From positions 992,001 through 1,056,000 of the forward strand of contig CP002190.1 in the NCBI GenBank assembly GCA_000525675.1: a DNA stretch of 64,000 nucleotides, in the 5' to 3' direction. The translations under genes and the position numbers were made by a program. This document shows, one piece after another, positions 18,601 to 27,010 of the stretch. The DNA comes from Bdellovibrio bacteriovorus W. GTDB lineage: Bacteria; Bdellovibrionota; Bdellovibrionia; Bdellovibrionales; Bdellovibrionaceae. Each line of letters begins with the position of its first letter. Position 1 is the stretch's first letter. A model generated the notes under the pieces. The model saw nothing but the letters and a program-made list of their open reading frames with translations, did not search any database and was not told the origin of the DNA.

Positions 18601-18843
18601 ATCAATTTGAAGCTCGCCATTTTTCTTCTGTGCAGTCTCTAAAAGAGCTGGGTTTTTCAGTTTAATCACAGAAAGAAGTGGGCGATCGACCTCGGGCCGA
18701 GTCACAAAAAGGCCATCTAAATAAGGAGCATTTTCAATTTTGCCACCTTGAAGACCTTGATCAGTACAGGCTGTTTGAATAAAAGCGCAAAATGCTGCAA
18801 TTGAAATAAGTCCATACCGTGTCTTTTTATTGGTGATATTCAT
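15697..18843 (-). CDS. Large S8 subtilase lipoprotein with PA domain (Vpr-like)
   Basis: 1048 residues. The signal peptide ends in a lipobox (FIQTAC), so it should be lipid-anchored. An inhibitor-like propeptide (about 50-150) precedes the catalytic domain: Asp in VGVIDTGIDYTH (about 193), His in GSHGTHVAGSVAG (about 263) and Ser in SGTSMASPHIAG (about 585). A protease-associated (PA) domain is inserted between His and Ser (about 440-530, KGKIALIERG to GVIVMNN), as in Vpr/C5a-peptidase-type subtilases. A long C-terminal beta-rich region follows. Substrate unknown; a predator could use it on prey surface or released proteins. GGAAC lies before the ATG. Confidence 0.92.
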   Translation of the reverse strand: MNITNKKTRYGLISIAAFCAFIQTACTDQGLQGGKIENAPYLDGLFVTRPEVDRPLLSVIKLKNPALLETAQKKNGELQIDKKLLAAIEKEQEEMTAKLAAISPEIRVLIRYKLVLNGMAVWMPAEFYDKVSALSGVTKAELSGAFDRPQDDDLKNRTLVGKNTSVNFIGSEEAHKLGLTGQGMRVGVIDTGIDYTHAMFLGEGTPEAYKAVNPNLPHASFPNKKVVGGIDLAGTEFNTSSPDPNKRIPKPDMNPLDEGSHGTHVAGSVAGIGDGINTYSGVAPDADLYAIKVFGAKGSTSDAVVIAALEYSVDPTGDLSFKEQLDIVNLSLGSGHGSPHIMYNEAIRNTVRSGTVVVAAAGNNGDKPYIVGAPGVSNDAISVASTVDNQNQNVQFSAVAFSVNNETLIAEAIEAAITKKLSEVDSLSGEIIDLGMAAVDLTPEQAELVKGKIALIERGIVGFADKIKRAANAGAVGVIVMNNSAEAPIVMGGEGNYKIPAVMIPQKEGQKVRAALAAQTVVADMKTSEKIQKPWLADTVSLFSSRGPRSSDGVIKPEVAAPGSNIISASVGEGNKGKLSSGTSMASPHIAGVMALLKQRFPTLSPAELKSVVMTSAKTIHDENKKNYSVSRQGAGRVQVANALNTQVITIPSSLSFGITDVLNEKTLRKEILVKNIGPKTLLLGAEWNGDKGLDVSAPKLSLAPGESQKLTVTAKISTALFKDSVEEVQGYLKLVANDGTQSQIPALAVVRKISDIQAEKLLIHAQSSADAAGSAADLFLKNTSSNSGESYLFNLLGTDGRKKADPRDVTKNRLCDLQSSGYRVIEKNNRQVLQFALKLYEGQTTWHSCEVNVQIDSTGDNIADQEIAGLQQEGLAGLAGENFVSMLLDGTKARALRKQYEHDYAKDPSKATENYASAVMSLSEMTLFDNGTLAIIEAPVGQLKLSSTGALNIKVSTTHQDAGVVEYDDYLGDHDSKWHSISVIETAQGYYGMPNVVKVDAQSSVSVPLNKGYGKENLVIYSPMNKSVRDPVLEDAQSQIVLESYRK

Positions 18844-19042
18844 GGGCTTAGTTCCTTTCTAGTGTCACTTGGACTCCGAAAATCGTACGAACTTGATCTA
18901 TGTCCAAGATCCGTGCCGTTTTTCTGGGGTCATTTAGGGGCAAAATGGGGCGGTTTAAGTCCAGATATTACGGGAAGCTATTAAAGTTAAAATTGTTTGC
19001 TGTTAAATTGAAAGTTCCTATTGGGAAAGAGGTTCGGCAGAT

Positions 19043-20356
19043 ATGAAGCAGTGTGTATTGTTGTTGTTGATGATTTCCGGTGGTTACGCACAAGCTCAGC
19101 AGGCACCAGCGAGCCGTGCGCCCCTAAAAATAAAGCAGATCATAAGTGCTTCACACGAAGTCGTTGCAGAGTATTTTGGCACCGAACCCCTTGTGCAGGG
19201 GACAGCAGTTTTAGCTACTTTTGCGGACCAGCGCCAATGTGCTTTGTTTGTAGATCGCGCGATTCCAGGGCATATCGTACTCAATGGGAAGTCTTGTGAT
19301 CGATTGGCAGAGCTCAAAGTTCAGCAAGATCTTGAGTTTTCTTTAGTTAGTATTGCTCCTCCAGCAATCACATTAGAGACCAAGACAGAAGAGGGTGCAC
19401 CCACACTTGAAGTGACTGAGAGCGTGCCTTCCGCGCCAGTAAATTCAGATGTGGCAGAGTTGGTGATCGATGATATCCAGAAAAGATCTAGAATTTATGA
19501 TCTAAATTATTTGGTACCAGCGAATAAGTTTGAACTTTTAGTGGGAGTTGAGTCCATCAGTCTGCTGGCTAAACTTCAGCTCCCTAATAGCACGTTGAGC
19601 GAAGAGATTAGAAACAGCTCAAGTCGCGGTCGAGTGGGGTTAACGCTTGGGCTTGGTGATAGTTTAAATCTTGGGATCAGGGGGTCTGTTTTATTTTTGT
19701 CGCGAACAGAAATGGATAGTGTTGGCAGTATAGAATCTAGCGGGTTTGAAGATCCGGGAGCTAGTTTGAAATGGAGATTTGCTTCCCAAGATAAAGGCGG
19801 ACCTTTAAATCTAGATTTGTCATATTCGTATTCTCCCAAAATGATAAAGGCTCTTTCTGGATCGCCTTTTAAATCAGGTAATGGTGGTAGAGGAAGTGTT
19901 GAGACGGCCGTGGCTTTAACACTTTCAAGGAAGTTTGTTGAAAACGAACTTCTGATCGTCGCAACCTCATCTTCGCAAGGGGCAGGTCGTTCTGAAGATG
20001 CAGAGACAGGTGGCATCACTGAAACGACGGAAAAATCGGGATTCGGCTTAATTTTTGGTGTTCAGATTCCAGTGAACGAGTTTTTCTTCTTTGGTATTGG
20101 TGGTGTTCATCATTCGTATGAAAGCTATGAAACACGAGATTTAACATCAATGAATATTACGCGAAATCATAGATATAACTCGAGTGGAATCCTATTGAGC
20201 ACAACCTTTCTTTTGGAGCCAGAAACTTGTGTTTTGCAAATCACAGCTCAAACAGAGTACATCAATGAGCAAAAGCAAACGGTTGGAGGCACGATTTATA
20301 ACTATAAGGATATCTCAGGAGCTAGGCTGGCGGCCTCTTTGAAGTATTTCTTCTAA
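19043..20356 (+). CDS. Outer membrane beta-barrel protein with N-terminal periplasmic domain
   Basis: 437 residues with a signal peptide (MKQCVLLLLMISGGYAQA). Residues about 20-110 form a small beta-rich domain with two Cys. Residues about 160-437 show alternating hydrophobic/polar strands and end in LAASLKYFF, the C-terminal aromatic signal of BAM-inserted outer membrane proteins. No named family recognised. It is transcribed away from the large subtilase across a 200-bp divergent region and ends at a clear terminator. Function unknown. Confidence 0.75.
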   Translation: MKQCVLLLLMISGGYAQAQQAPASRAPLKIKQIISASHEVVAEYFGTEPLVQGTAVLATFADQRQCALFVDRAIPGHIVLNGKSCDRLAELKVQQDLEFSLVSIAPPAITLETKTEEGAPTLEVTESVPSAPVNSDVAELVIDDIQKRSRIYDLNYLVPANKFELLVGVESISLLAKLQLPNSTLSEEIRNSSSRGRVGLTLGLGDSLNLGIRGSVLFLSRTEMDSVGSIESSGFEDPGASLKWRFASQDKGGPLNLDLSYSYSPKMIKALSGSPFKSGNGGRGSVETAVALTLSRKFVENELLIVATSSSQGAGRSEDAETGGITETTEKSGFGLIFGVQIPVNEFFFFGIGGVHHSYESYETRDLTSMNITRNHRYNSSGILLSTTFLLEPETCVLQITAQTEYINEQKQTVGGTIYNYKDISGARLAASLKYFF

Positions 20357-20384
20357 ATGATTCCTTGAAGTCTAAAATTTGAAA

Positions 20385-20418
20385 TAGGGCGTCTTAGAGA
20401 GGCGCCTTATTTTTTTTG
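20385..20418 (+). terminator. Rho-independent terminator
   Basis: Stem AGGGCGTCT / AGGCGCCTT (two G-U pairs) followed by T8, just after the beta-barrel gene. Confidence 0.8.
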
Positions 20419-20458
20419 AAACATTGGCATTCATCTCAAACTATTCTATTGTTCCTTC

Positions 20459-21346
20459 ATGGAGTTCGGGAAAATACATAATATTGAAAATGTGAATTGG
20501 TCGCTTCCAGAGGACGATCCACAAACTCATACTTTCCTAAACTCACTTCCTAAAGACTCTGAATGTAAATTCTATGTTGGAGCCCCTTCCTGGGGTGCTT
20601 CTGAGTGGCTCGGTAGAATCTATCCACCTAAAACAAAAGCCGCAGATTTTCTTTTTCACTATTCAAGAAATTTCAACTGTATTGAACTCAATACCACTCA
20701 CTATCGAATCCCCACAACAGAGATGGTGAAGAATTGGTGCCGTCAAGTTCCTGATGAGTTTCATTTCTGCCCCAAGATTTTTAAAGATATCTCTCACGCA
20801 AGAAATGGACTTCGTAATAAAGAACTTTTAAAAGAACAGTATCGCAGTCTTTCAGATTTTTCTCAGAATTTAGGGCCGTCGTTTATTCAGCTGCCACCTT
20901 ATTTTACCTATGAAAATAAGGCAGAGCTCTTTCGCTTTCTCGAGGCTTGGCCCAGCGAGTTTGAACTTCTTTTGGAGTTTCGAGATCCCTCATGGTTTTC
21001 AGGCAACCGTATATTAGAGCCATTGGTTCTTTATCTTCAAAAGAAGAATATAGGAATTGTCATGACGGATGTGGCGGGAAGGAGAGATGTCTTGCATCTC
21101 TCGGTGAGTGCGCCGTTTTCGATGTTGCGTTTCATTGGGAACGATCTTCATACATCTGATTTTGAAAGATCTTTGGCATGGTCCTTAAAGATTGCAGAAT
21201 GGAAAGAATTCGGACTTAAGAAGTTTTATTTTATGGTTCATGAGGCTGATTTATCATTGGTTCCTGAAATGGCCGATCGAGTGATTGAAGATTTGAACTC
21301 ACATTCTGGCGCAGGTCTTACGCCGCTTGCAAAGTCATTGATTTAG
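20459..21346 (+). CDS. DUF72 (YecE-like) family protein
   Basis: 295 residues. The DUF72 pattern is clear: YVGAPSWGASEWLGRIYPP near residue 38, FNCIELNTTHYRIP near 72, FHFCPKIFKDISH near 100, LLEFRDPSW near 173 and FYFMVHEAD near the end. The family adopts a TIM-barrel fold and its biochemical role is not established; a sugar- or nucleic-acid-related function has been suggested. It is cytosolic, with no signal peptide. A possible promoter (TTGAAA, then TATTCT) lies just upstream, and there is no strong ribosome binding site before the ATG. Confidence 0.85.
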   Translation: MEFGKIHNIENVNWSLPEDDPQTHTFLNSLPKDSECKFYVGAPSWGASEWLGRIYPPKTKAADFLFHYSRNFNCIELNTTHYRIPTTEMVKNWCRQVPDEFHFCPKIFKDISHARNGLRNKELLKEQYRSLSDFSQNLGPSFIQLPPYFTYENKAELFRFLEAWPSEFELLLEFRDPSWFSGNRILEPLVLYLQKKNIGIVMTDVAGRRDVLHLSVSAPFSMLRFIGNDLHTSDFERSLAWSLKIAEWKEFGLKKFYFMVHEADLSLVPEMADRVIEDLNSHSGAGLTPLAKSLI

Positions 21347-21536
21347 AGTGTTTCAAAAAAAGAATTTTATGTGCAAATGACCTTCATCGAGTCTATGAGA
21401 ATTAGATTCGCAAAAAGTCTCAGGGGTACGATATAATAAGAGCAATATAGTAACTCAAGGGACATTTGAACGTTGAGTAGGTCCTTAGCAGAAATTCGAT
21501 AGTGCCCCTCGTGTTCATAACAGACTCAAAAGGAAA

Positions 21537-22964
21537 ATGTCTGTGTTGCGCGAAACTTTCAAAATCTTTTTTTTGATAACATTTGTTTTCTTAACAAGTG
21601 GCATAGATTCGGTAGACACCGGATTTCGGGTGGTAAAAGGAAGCACAAAAGCTATTCAAGCTCACGGTTCCTGCCGCAAGGTATCGAATAATTCGGCTGT
21701 TAAAGATTTTTTTATACCAACAAAATCTGCGAATGAATGGAATACATTCTTAAGCAAAGTCCCGGTTGATCTCACTGTGACTAATTGTCGCTCGTGTTTG
21801 GATGTTCTTAATAACGGCGGTTCCACAGGGAACGGAGTCTATAGTTTGAACCCAACAGGTTCAGAGTTTCTTCCTATTTATTGTGATATGACCTCTGATG
21901 GTGGAGGATGGACCAGAATTTTTCGGCATAATATTGCAGGGGGATATTTTTCATCTCCGAGCGACGCTCTTACGAAAAATAAAACAGCTCCCGAAGGAAA
22001 CTTGTACTCTATACTTCATGTAATTCCAAATTTATCTAAAAACGGAAAGTATCGATTTCGTATCCAGTGGCCTGCGACAACAAGTCGAAAAAATATTTGG
22101 ATTCAGTCTACAAATCCTCTTCTTGATGTTGTGACGGCGGGTTTTACTCCTATTGCAGTGAATGTCCTATCCGATGCGTTCGGAGGATTGGAGTTGAGTA
22201 ACGGAACTCACGGGCCGACAAATACTAATCAGTCTTTGTTGGATGGCTCAGTACAGATTTCTGATTGGTGGTATGCCGTTGGCGCCACCTCTTCTTACAA
22301 GGGTGGTATCCCCAGTGCGGCGGAGATTGATAGTATGGGAGTTCCGGAAGTCCAGCTATGGATGAAAGATGAGGATGTGATTACATCCTATAATTCATGT
22401 AAACATATCTTAGACTCAGGAGCTTCCACTGGGAACGGTCTCTACATGATCAACCCCGGAAGCACCGGACTCATTCCAGTTTACTGTGATATGACCACGG
22501 ATGGAGGCGGGTGGACCAGAGTCATGTATCATGATTACGCTTTAGCCGGTCTTTTTTTAAGTCCTGCTGAGACCCTGATGAGCAATGCGGCAAATCCTCA
22601 AGCTACAAAATATTCGATTTTATATTTACTCCAACACTTTAACCGATCTGGCAAATACGAATTGCGTATCAATTGGCCTGGTGTAACGACCCTAAGAAAT
22701 TGGTGGACTCAAACCAGTGACTTCAGATCACAGCCAGCGGCTGGTTATGTCGGAGTTCAAATCGATTCTACAACCAATTTTTGGGGAGGACTTGAATTTA
22801 CGAATGCGGCGAGTTCTTTGGCAGATGGGTCCGTCGGAAGTGGAAATTGGTATTATGCAGTAGGCGCGATGACCACATGGGGAACTCCTCCAGGTATTCC
22901 AGCAGCGGATGCGGTTTTAGGTACGGGGGTGAGTTCGCCACGCATGGCTTTGTGGGTAAAGTGA
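21537..22964 (+). CDS. Secreted protein with two fibrinogen-like domains (copy 1)
   Basis: 475 residues. An N-terminal signal segment (KIFFLITFVFLTSGIDS) precedes a short region starting CRKVSNNSA and then two tandem repeats of about 190 residues. Each opens with C..(C)LDVLNNGGSTGNGVY-type sequence, then P(I/V)YCDMT(S/T)DGGGWTR, the core of the fibrinogen C-terminal/FReD fold, and each ends QLWMK or ALWVK. The first copy carries extra Cys pairs. Such domains bind glycans or proteins in animals and occur in bacteria as lectin-like adhesins. The classic calcium loop is not evident. It is preceded by AAAAGGAAA and followed 76 nt later by a paralogue, so the pair arose by gene duplication on top of an internal domain duplication. 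Confidence 0.82.
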   Translation: MSVLRETFKIFFLITFVFLTSGIDSVDTGFRVVKGSTKAIQAHGSCRKVSNNSAVKDFFIPTKSANEWNTFLSKVPVDLTVTNCRSCLDVLNNGGSTGNGVYSLNPTGSEFLPIYCDMTSDGGGWTRIFRHNIAGGYFSSPSDALTKNKTAPEGNLYSILHVIPNLSKNGKYRFRIQWPATTSRKNIWIQSTNPLLDVVTAGFTPIAVNVLSDAFGGLELSNGTHGPTNTNQSLLDGSVQISDWWYAVGATSSYKGGIPSAAEIDSMGVPEVQLWMKDEDVITSYNSCKHILDSGASTGNGLYMINPGSTGLIPVYCDMTTDGGGWTRVMYHDYALAGLFLSPAETLMSNAANPQATKYSILYLLQHFNRSGKYELRINWPGVTTLRNWWTQTSDFRSQPAAGYVGVQIDSTTNFWGGLEFTNAASSLADGSVGSGNWYYAVGAMTTWGTPPGIPAADAVLGTGVSSPRMALWVK

Positions 22965-23040
22965 GTAAAGGTCTTTGTGATCAGTTTCAATAACTTCGCC
23001 TTCCGAGCAAGAATATTAGAAATTTGGAAAGGAATTCTTA

Positions 23041-24471
23041 GTGCTTTCTACAAGAGTGTTTAGAATCATTTTATTATTACCACTTGTTTTTCTAACCAGT
23101 GGTATCGATTCGGTAAGCTCGGGCTTTCGATTAACTAAAGGAAGCACCAAAGCCATTCAAGCTCATGGTGTCTGTCGAAAAGTGTCTAATAACTCTGCCA
23201 GCAAAGACTTTTTTATTCCTACAAAGTCATCCAGTGAATGGTCTGCGTTCCTAAGTAAACTTCCTTCTGAAATTACCACATCGAATTGTCAGACTTGTTT
23301 AGACGTATTGAATAATGGTGGCTCTGTGGGGAGTGGGGTTTATAATTTAAATCCGACAGGAACAGAGTTTTTACCGATTTACTGTGACATGAATAATGAT
23401 GGTGGCGGTTGGACACGAATCTATAAACATAATACTGCCGGAGGATATTTTGCGACGTTGAATGATGCTCTCTCCAAAAATAAAAATGCTCCTGAGGGGA
23501 ATCTTTATTCGATTCTTAGTTTAATTCCTAACTTTTCTAAAAATGGCAAGTACCGTTTTCGACTAGAATGGCCAGGGGCTACGACAAAGAAAAACATTTG
23601 GTTGCAAAGTACAAATCCATTGTCAGACGTTGTAACAGCGGGGTATCGACCGATTGCAGTTAACGCACCTTTAAATTTCTTTGGTGGATTGGAATTAGGA
23701 AACGGCGCTCATGGGCCTTCGAACACGGGGCTTTCTTTGTTAGACGGTTCAGTTCAACACGGGAACTGGTGGTTTGCGGTGGGCAGCGTGGAGGCCTATC
23801 ACGGAGGTATCCCTAGTTCCAGCGAGATCAGCTCACAGGGCGTGCCTGAAGCTCAACTATGGATGAAGGAAGACGATTCAATTGCAAATTATAATTCTTG
23901 TAAAGCGATTTTAGATGCTGGTGCATCTAAAGGCTCTGGCCTCTATACCATCAATCCTGGAGGGACGGGGAGTATTCCCGTGTTCTGTGATATGGAGACC
24001 GATGGCGGAGGTTGGACTCGCGTGATGTATCATGACTACATAGCCTCGAGTCTTTTTGTAAGTACCGTAGAAGCTCAGACAAGCAATGTTTCAACCCCTC
24101 TATCAGCAAAGTATTCTATTCTTTATCTACTTCAGCACTTTAAGAGATTTGGAAAGTATGAGCTGCGCATAAGATGGCCCGAGGTAACGCCTCTTAGAAA
24201 TTGGTGGTCACAAACAAGTGACTTTAGGTCGCAGCCTGCGGCGGGCTATGTCGGAATTCAAATTGATTCGACGTCAAACTCTTGGGGAGGTTTGGAGTAT
24301 AATACGTCCGGCAAATCTTTAGCAGACGGCTCTGTTGGTACCACTGAATGGTTTTATGCTGTAGGCGCTATGACAGACCAGTGGGGAGCCACGACGCCGG
24401 GAATACCTGTTTCTGATCAAATTATGGGAAGCAATATAGGCTCTCCACGCATGGAGCTATGGGTAAAATAA
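23041..24471 (+). CDS. Secreted protein with two fibrinogen-like domains (copy 2)
   Basis: 476 residues, GTG start after GGAAAGGAA. Collinear with its neighbour over its whole length: same signal segment ending FLTSGIDSV, same CRKVSNNSASKDFFIPTKS stretch, and the same two repeats with PIYCDMNNDGGGWTR and PVFCDMETDGGGWTR. Differences are scattered, many are conservative, and they cluster in the loops between WTR and the repeat end, where a binding surface would lie. Likely exported and adhesive or lectin-like. Ligand unknown. No anchor or sorting motif is visible, so it may be released or assembled with other surface proteins. Confidence 0.82.
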   Translation: MLSTRVFRIILLLPLVFLTSGIDSVSSGFRLTKGSTKAIQAHGVCRKVSNNSASKDFFIPTKSSSEWSAFLSKLPSEITTSNCQTCLDVLNNGGSVGSGVYNLNPTGTEFLPIYCDMNNDGGGWTRIYKHNTAGGYFATLNDALSKNKNAPEGNLYSILSLIPNFSKNGKYRFRLEWPGATTKKNIWLQSTNPLSDVVTAGYRPIAVNAPLNFFGGLELGNGAHGPSNTGLSLLDGSVQHGNWWFAVGSVEAYHGGIPSSSEISSQGVPEAQLWMKEDDSIANYNSCKAILDAGASKGSGLYTINPGGTGSIPVFCDMETDGGGWTRVMYHDYIASSLFVSTVEAQTSNVSTPLSAKYSILYLLQHFKRFGKYELRIRWPEVTPLRNWWSQTSDFRSQPAAGYVGIQIDSTSNSWGGLEYNTSGKSLADGSVGTTEWFYAVGAMTDQWGATTPGIPVSDQIMGSNIGSPRMELWVK

Positions 24472-24531
24472 AGTCGTCCCTCTTAACATATACATGCATA
24501 TTTTAAAATGGACGACCATCCCGTGAAAATC

Positions 24532-25806
24532 TTAAAGACTTCTTTTTAATTCAGCCCATTCTTGAGCAAGTCGTTCTCGCGCGGAAGGGTGAGAGATACT
24601 GATCAGTGCCTGCGCTCTTTCGTTTAAAGACTTACCGTATATATTCACAACACCAAACTCGGTCGCTACATAATGGACATGGGCGCGAGTGGTAACAACT
24701 CCAGCTCCTGGTTTGAGTTGAGTCACGATTCTGGAAATACCCTTAGGGCTCTGTGAAGTCAGAGCGAAAATAGGTTTGCCGCCTTCAGAAAGTGCTGCTG
24801 CTCTAATAAAGTCCATTTGTCCACCGACTCCCGAGATGACTTTTGATCCAATAGAGTCGGCGCAAACCTGCCCGGTAAGGTCAATTTCAACAGCAGAGTT
24901 GATTGCTGTGACTTTAGGATTTCTCATGATGTTGATCGGATAGTTAACATAGCTTGATTCAAGATTGATTGTCGCCATGTTGTCGTTGGTAAAATCATAA
25001 AGTTCTCTTGAACCAATCACAAAAGCAGACGTTGAAATCCCTTGATGAAAACTTTTTTGAGAATTGTTAATAATACCTTTCTTAATTAACGAAAGAACTC
25101 CATCGGACCACATTTCTGTATGAAGGCCCAAGTTTTTATGATGCTTAAGATTCGCGGCCACGGCGTTAGGGATAGATCCAATACCAAGTTGTAGAGTGGC
25201 GCCGTCTTCTACAAGGTCCGCAACATGGTGACCAATAAGTAGTTCTGTCTCTGTTAGAGGTGCCGGTGTCGTGGCATAGATGGGAGTGTCGTACTCCACG
25301 GCATAGTCAATTTCATCCACATGAATAAATCCACTTCCGTGAATTCTTGGCATTTGCGGGTTGATATGGGCTATCACTATAGAAGCGCATTCGACTGCGG
25401 CCTTGGCAATATCAACACTCACTCCTAAAGACACATAACCATGTTTATCAGGAGGAGAAACTTGAATGAGCGCGACATCTACCTTTTTAATTCCACGGCG
25501 AAACAAGAGTGGAATTTCAGATAGAAAGCACGGCAGGTAGTCGATGGTTTCATAGTCAAGTTTGCCGCGCAGATTTTTACCTGTAAAAAGGCTCGTGACT
25601 TTAAATCTATCTTTGTATTTTTCGTGGGCATAGAAACATTCACCTTCTGTGTGGATGTGAATCATCTCCATGTTCGTGAGGTGATCGCTATTTTCAGTAA
25701 ATACTCGGAGCATTTCAACAGGGGTGGCAGCTCCTCCGTGTACAAAAACTGTAGAGTTCGAGGGGATCACTTTTAGAGCTTCAGCAAATGAAGAACAATT
25801 TTTCAT
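24532..25806 (-). CDS. Acetyl-CoA hydrolase/transferase family (4-hydroxybutyrate CoA-transferase-like)
   Basis: 424 residues. Family I CoA-transferase of the AcH/4HbCT type, which moves CoA between short carboxylic acids or hydrolyses acetyl-CoA. Motifs: FVHGGAATP near residue 22, VDVALIQVSPPDKHGYVSLG near 108, GATLQLGIGSIPNAVA near 207, a candidate catalytic Glu in GLHTEMWSDG near 228, and VSGVGGQMDFIRAA near 325. The last glycine-rich motif is typical of the CoA-binding C-terminal domain. The ATG at 25806 has AAGAAGG upstream; a GTG two codons earlier is possible. It runs with the alcohol dehydrogenase and UspA genes on the same strand, suggesting a fermentative or stress group. Confidence 0.88.
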   Translation of the reverse strand: MKNCSSFAEALKVIPSNSTVFVHGGAATPVEMLRVFTENSDHLTNMEMIHIHTEGECFYAHEKYKDRFKVTSLFTGKNLRGKLDYETIDYLPCFLSEIPLLFRRGIKKVDVALIQVSPPDKHGYVSLGVSVDIAKAAVECASIVIAHINPQMPRIHGSGFIHVDEIDYAVEYDTPIYATTPAPLTETELLIGHHVADLVEDGATLQLGIGSIPNAVAANLKHHKNLGLHTEMWSDGVLSLIKKGIINNSQKSFHQGISTSAFVIGSRELYDFTNDNMATINLESSYVNYPINIMRNPKVTAINSAVEIDLTGQVCADSIGSKVISGVGGQMDFIRAAALSEGGKPIFALTSQSPKGISRIVTQLKPGAGVVTTRAHVHYVATEFGVVNIYGKSLNERAQALISISHPSARERLAQEWAELKRSL

Positions 25807-25875
25807 AGACACCTTCTTGCGTGGTGAAGATATGTTACTGAAGATCGTGTCATTTCACAAGAATAAGGCAAGGTG

Positions 25876-25898
25876 GCGAAGCCCCTTCGAGGCTTCGC
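25876..25898 (-). terminator. Hairpin between dehydrogenase and CoA-transferase genes
   Basis: GCGAAGCC / GGCTTCGC stem with a 7-nt loop, 20 nt past the dehydrogenase stop. It has no T run, so it may attenuate or mark an mRNA end rather than fully terminate. Confidence 0.45.
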
Positions 25899-25918
25899 AG
25901 CAATAATAGAGTCTCTAT

Positions 25919-26917
25919 TTAGGGGAGCAAGGCAATTCGCGCTTTGATATGCCCAGCTTCTAGTTCTTTGAGCCAGTGATTCACTTCCTTCAAGGGAGCT
26001 GTTTGAACTTCCGGTTTTATTTTTCCTTTGGAGATAAGATCGAAAATTTCCTCAAGTTCTTGATGCGTTCCCCAGAACGAACCTAAAACTTCAACTTGAA
26101 ATGTGATCATGGGTGCAGTGGCTAGCGAAACGTGGCTTGAGCCTAAACCTACGAGGACAATTTTTCCTCCCGGGCGAATGAGCGTCTGCGCACTTTGAAA
26201 TGTCTTGTCGGAGCCCACAAAGTCGATGATCACATCAAAAGACATTGGATCTAAAGTGCCGATGTCTTGCGCGTTGATAACTCTTTGTGCGCCCAGCTTC
26301 TTAGCTGCTTCTAGATTGCCGGCTTTCAAATCGGTTGCAGTAACTTCTGCTCCGAGAGCTACTCCGACTTGGACACCATTGAGACCTAATCCCCCAAGGC
26401 CAATCATTAAAACTTTTGAAGCCATTCCGACTTTACCCATCGCTTTGATCGCGTGATACGGAGTAAGGACGGCGTCTGTGGCGACGGCGGCTACTTCTGC
26501 AGGGACGCCTTTTGGAACCTTGACGATATTTCTGGCTGGAACCACGAGATACTCCGCATAAGCACCATCTTGACCTATTCCGACGTAAGCTCTGTCGGGA
26601 CTATTGCAGAGATTATCATAGCCAGTACGACAGTAGGAGCATCTGCCACAGGGATTAGGCCCATGTACTGCATAGAGATCAGATTCCTTATAATCCTGAA
26701 GAACTGCCGATCCTTTTTTTACAACAGAACCGCAAGCTTCGTGTCCCATGGTAAATGAATGAGGCATTGGAACCTCTCCATGCAATATATGCAAATCTGA
26801 GTGGCAGATGCCGGCAGCATGGACTTTCAAAAGAACTTCCGTTTCTTTCGGCTCTGGGATGGGTATGTCTTCGATGGATAGTTCCTTTTTGCCAGGAACG
26901 TAGCGTGCAGCGAACAT
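25919..26917 (-). CDS. Zinc-dependent alcohol dehydrogenase (MDR family)
   Basis: 332 residues. Medium-chain dehydrogenase that oxidises alcohols or reduces aldehydes with NAD(P)H in the cytosol. Catalytic zinc ligands: Cys in AGICHSDLH, and His-Glu in GHEACG. Structural zinc: the four Cys in CGRCSYCRTGYDNLC. Nucleotide-binding Rossmann motif GLGGLG near residue 172, followed by AEVTATDL, whose acidic residue favours NAD. Length fits the NADP/NAD-ADH group. AAAGGAG sits 7 nt before the ATG. Substrate not determinable. Confidence 0.92.
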   Translation of the reverse strand: MFAARYVPGKKELSIEDIPIPEPKETEVLLKVHAAGICHSDLHILHGEVPMPHSFTMGHEACGSVVKKGSAVLQDYKESDLYAVHGPNPCGRCSYCRTGYDNLCNSPDRAYVGIGQDGAYAEYLVVPARNIVKVPKGVPAEVAAVATDAVLTPYHAIKAMGKVGMASKVLMIGLGGLGLNGVQVGVALGAEVTATDLKAGNLEAAKKLGAQRVINAQDIGTLDPMSFDVIIDFVGSDKTFQSAQTLIRPGGKIVLVGLGSSHVSLATAPMITFQVEVLGSFWGTHQELEEIFDLISKGKIKPEVQTAPLKEVNHWLKELEAGHIKARIALLP

Positions 26918-27010
26918 GGGTATCTCCTTTCAATCTAATCATTATTATATTTATAGACGGATTTAAATACCAAGATATAACAAGAACATTATTTAAACTG
27001 TGAAGGAACA

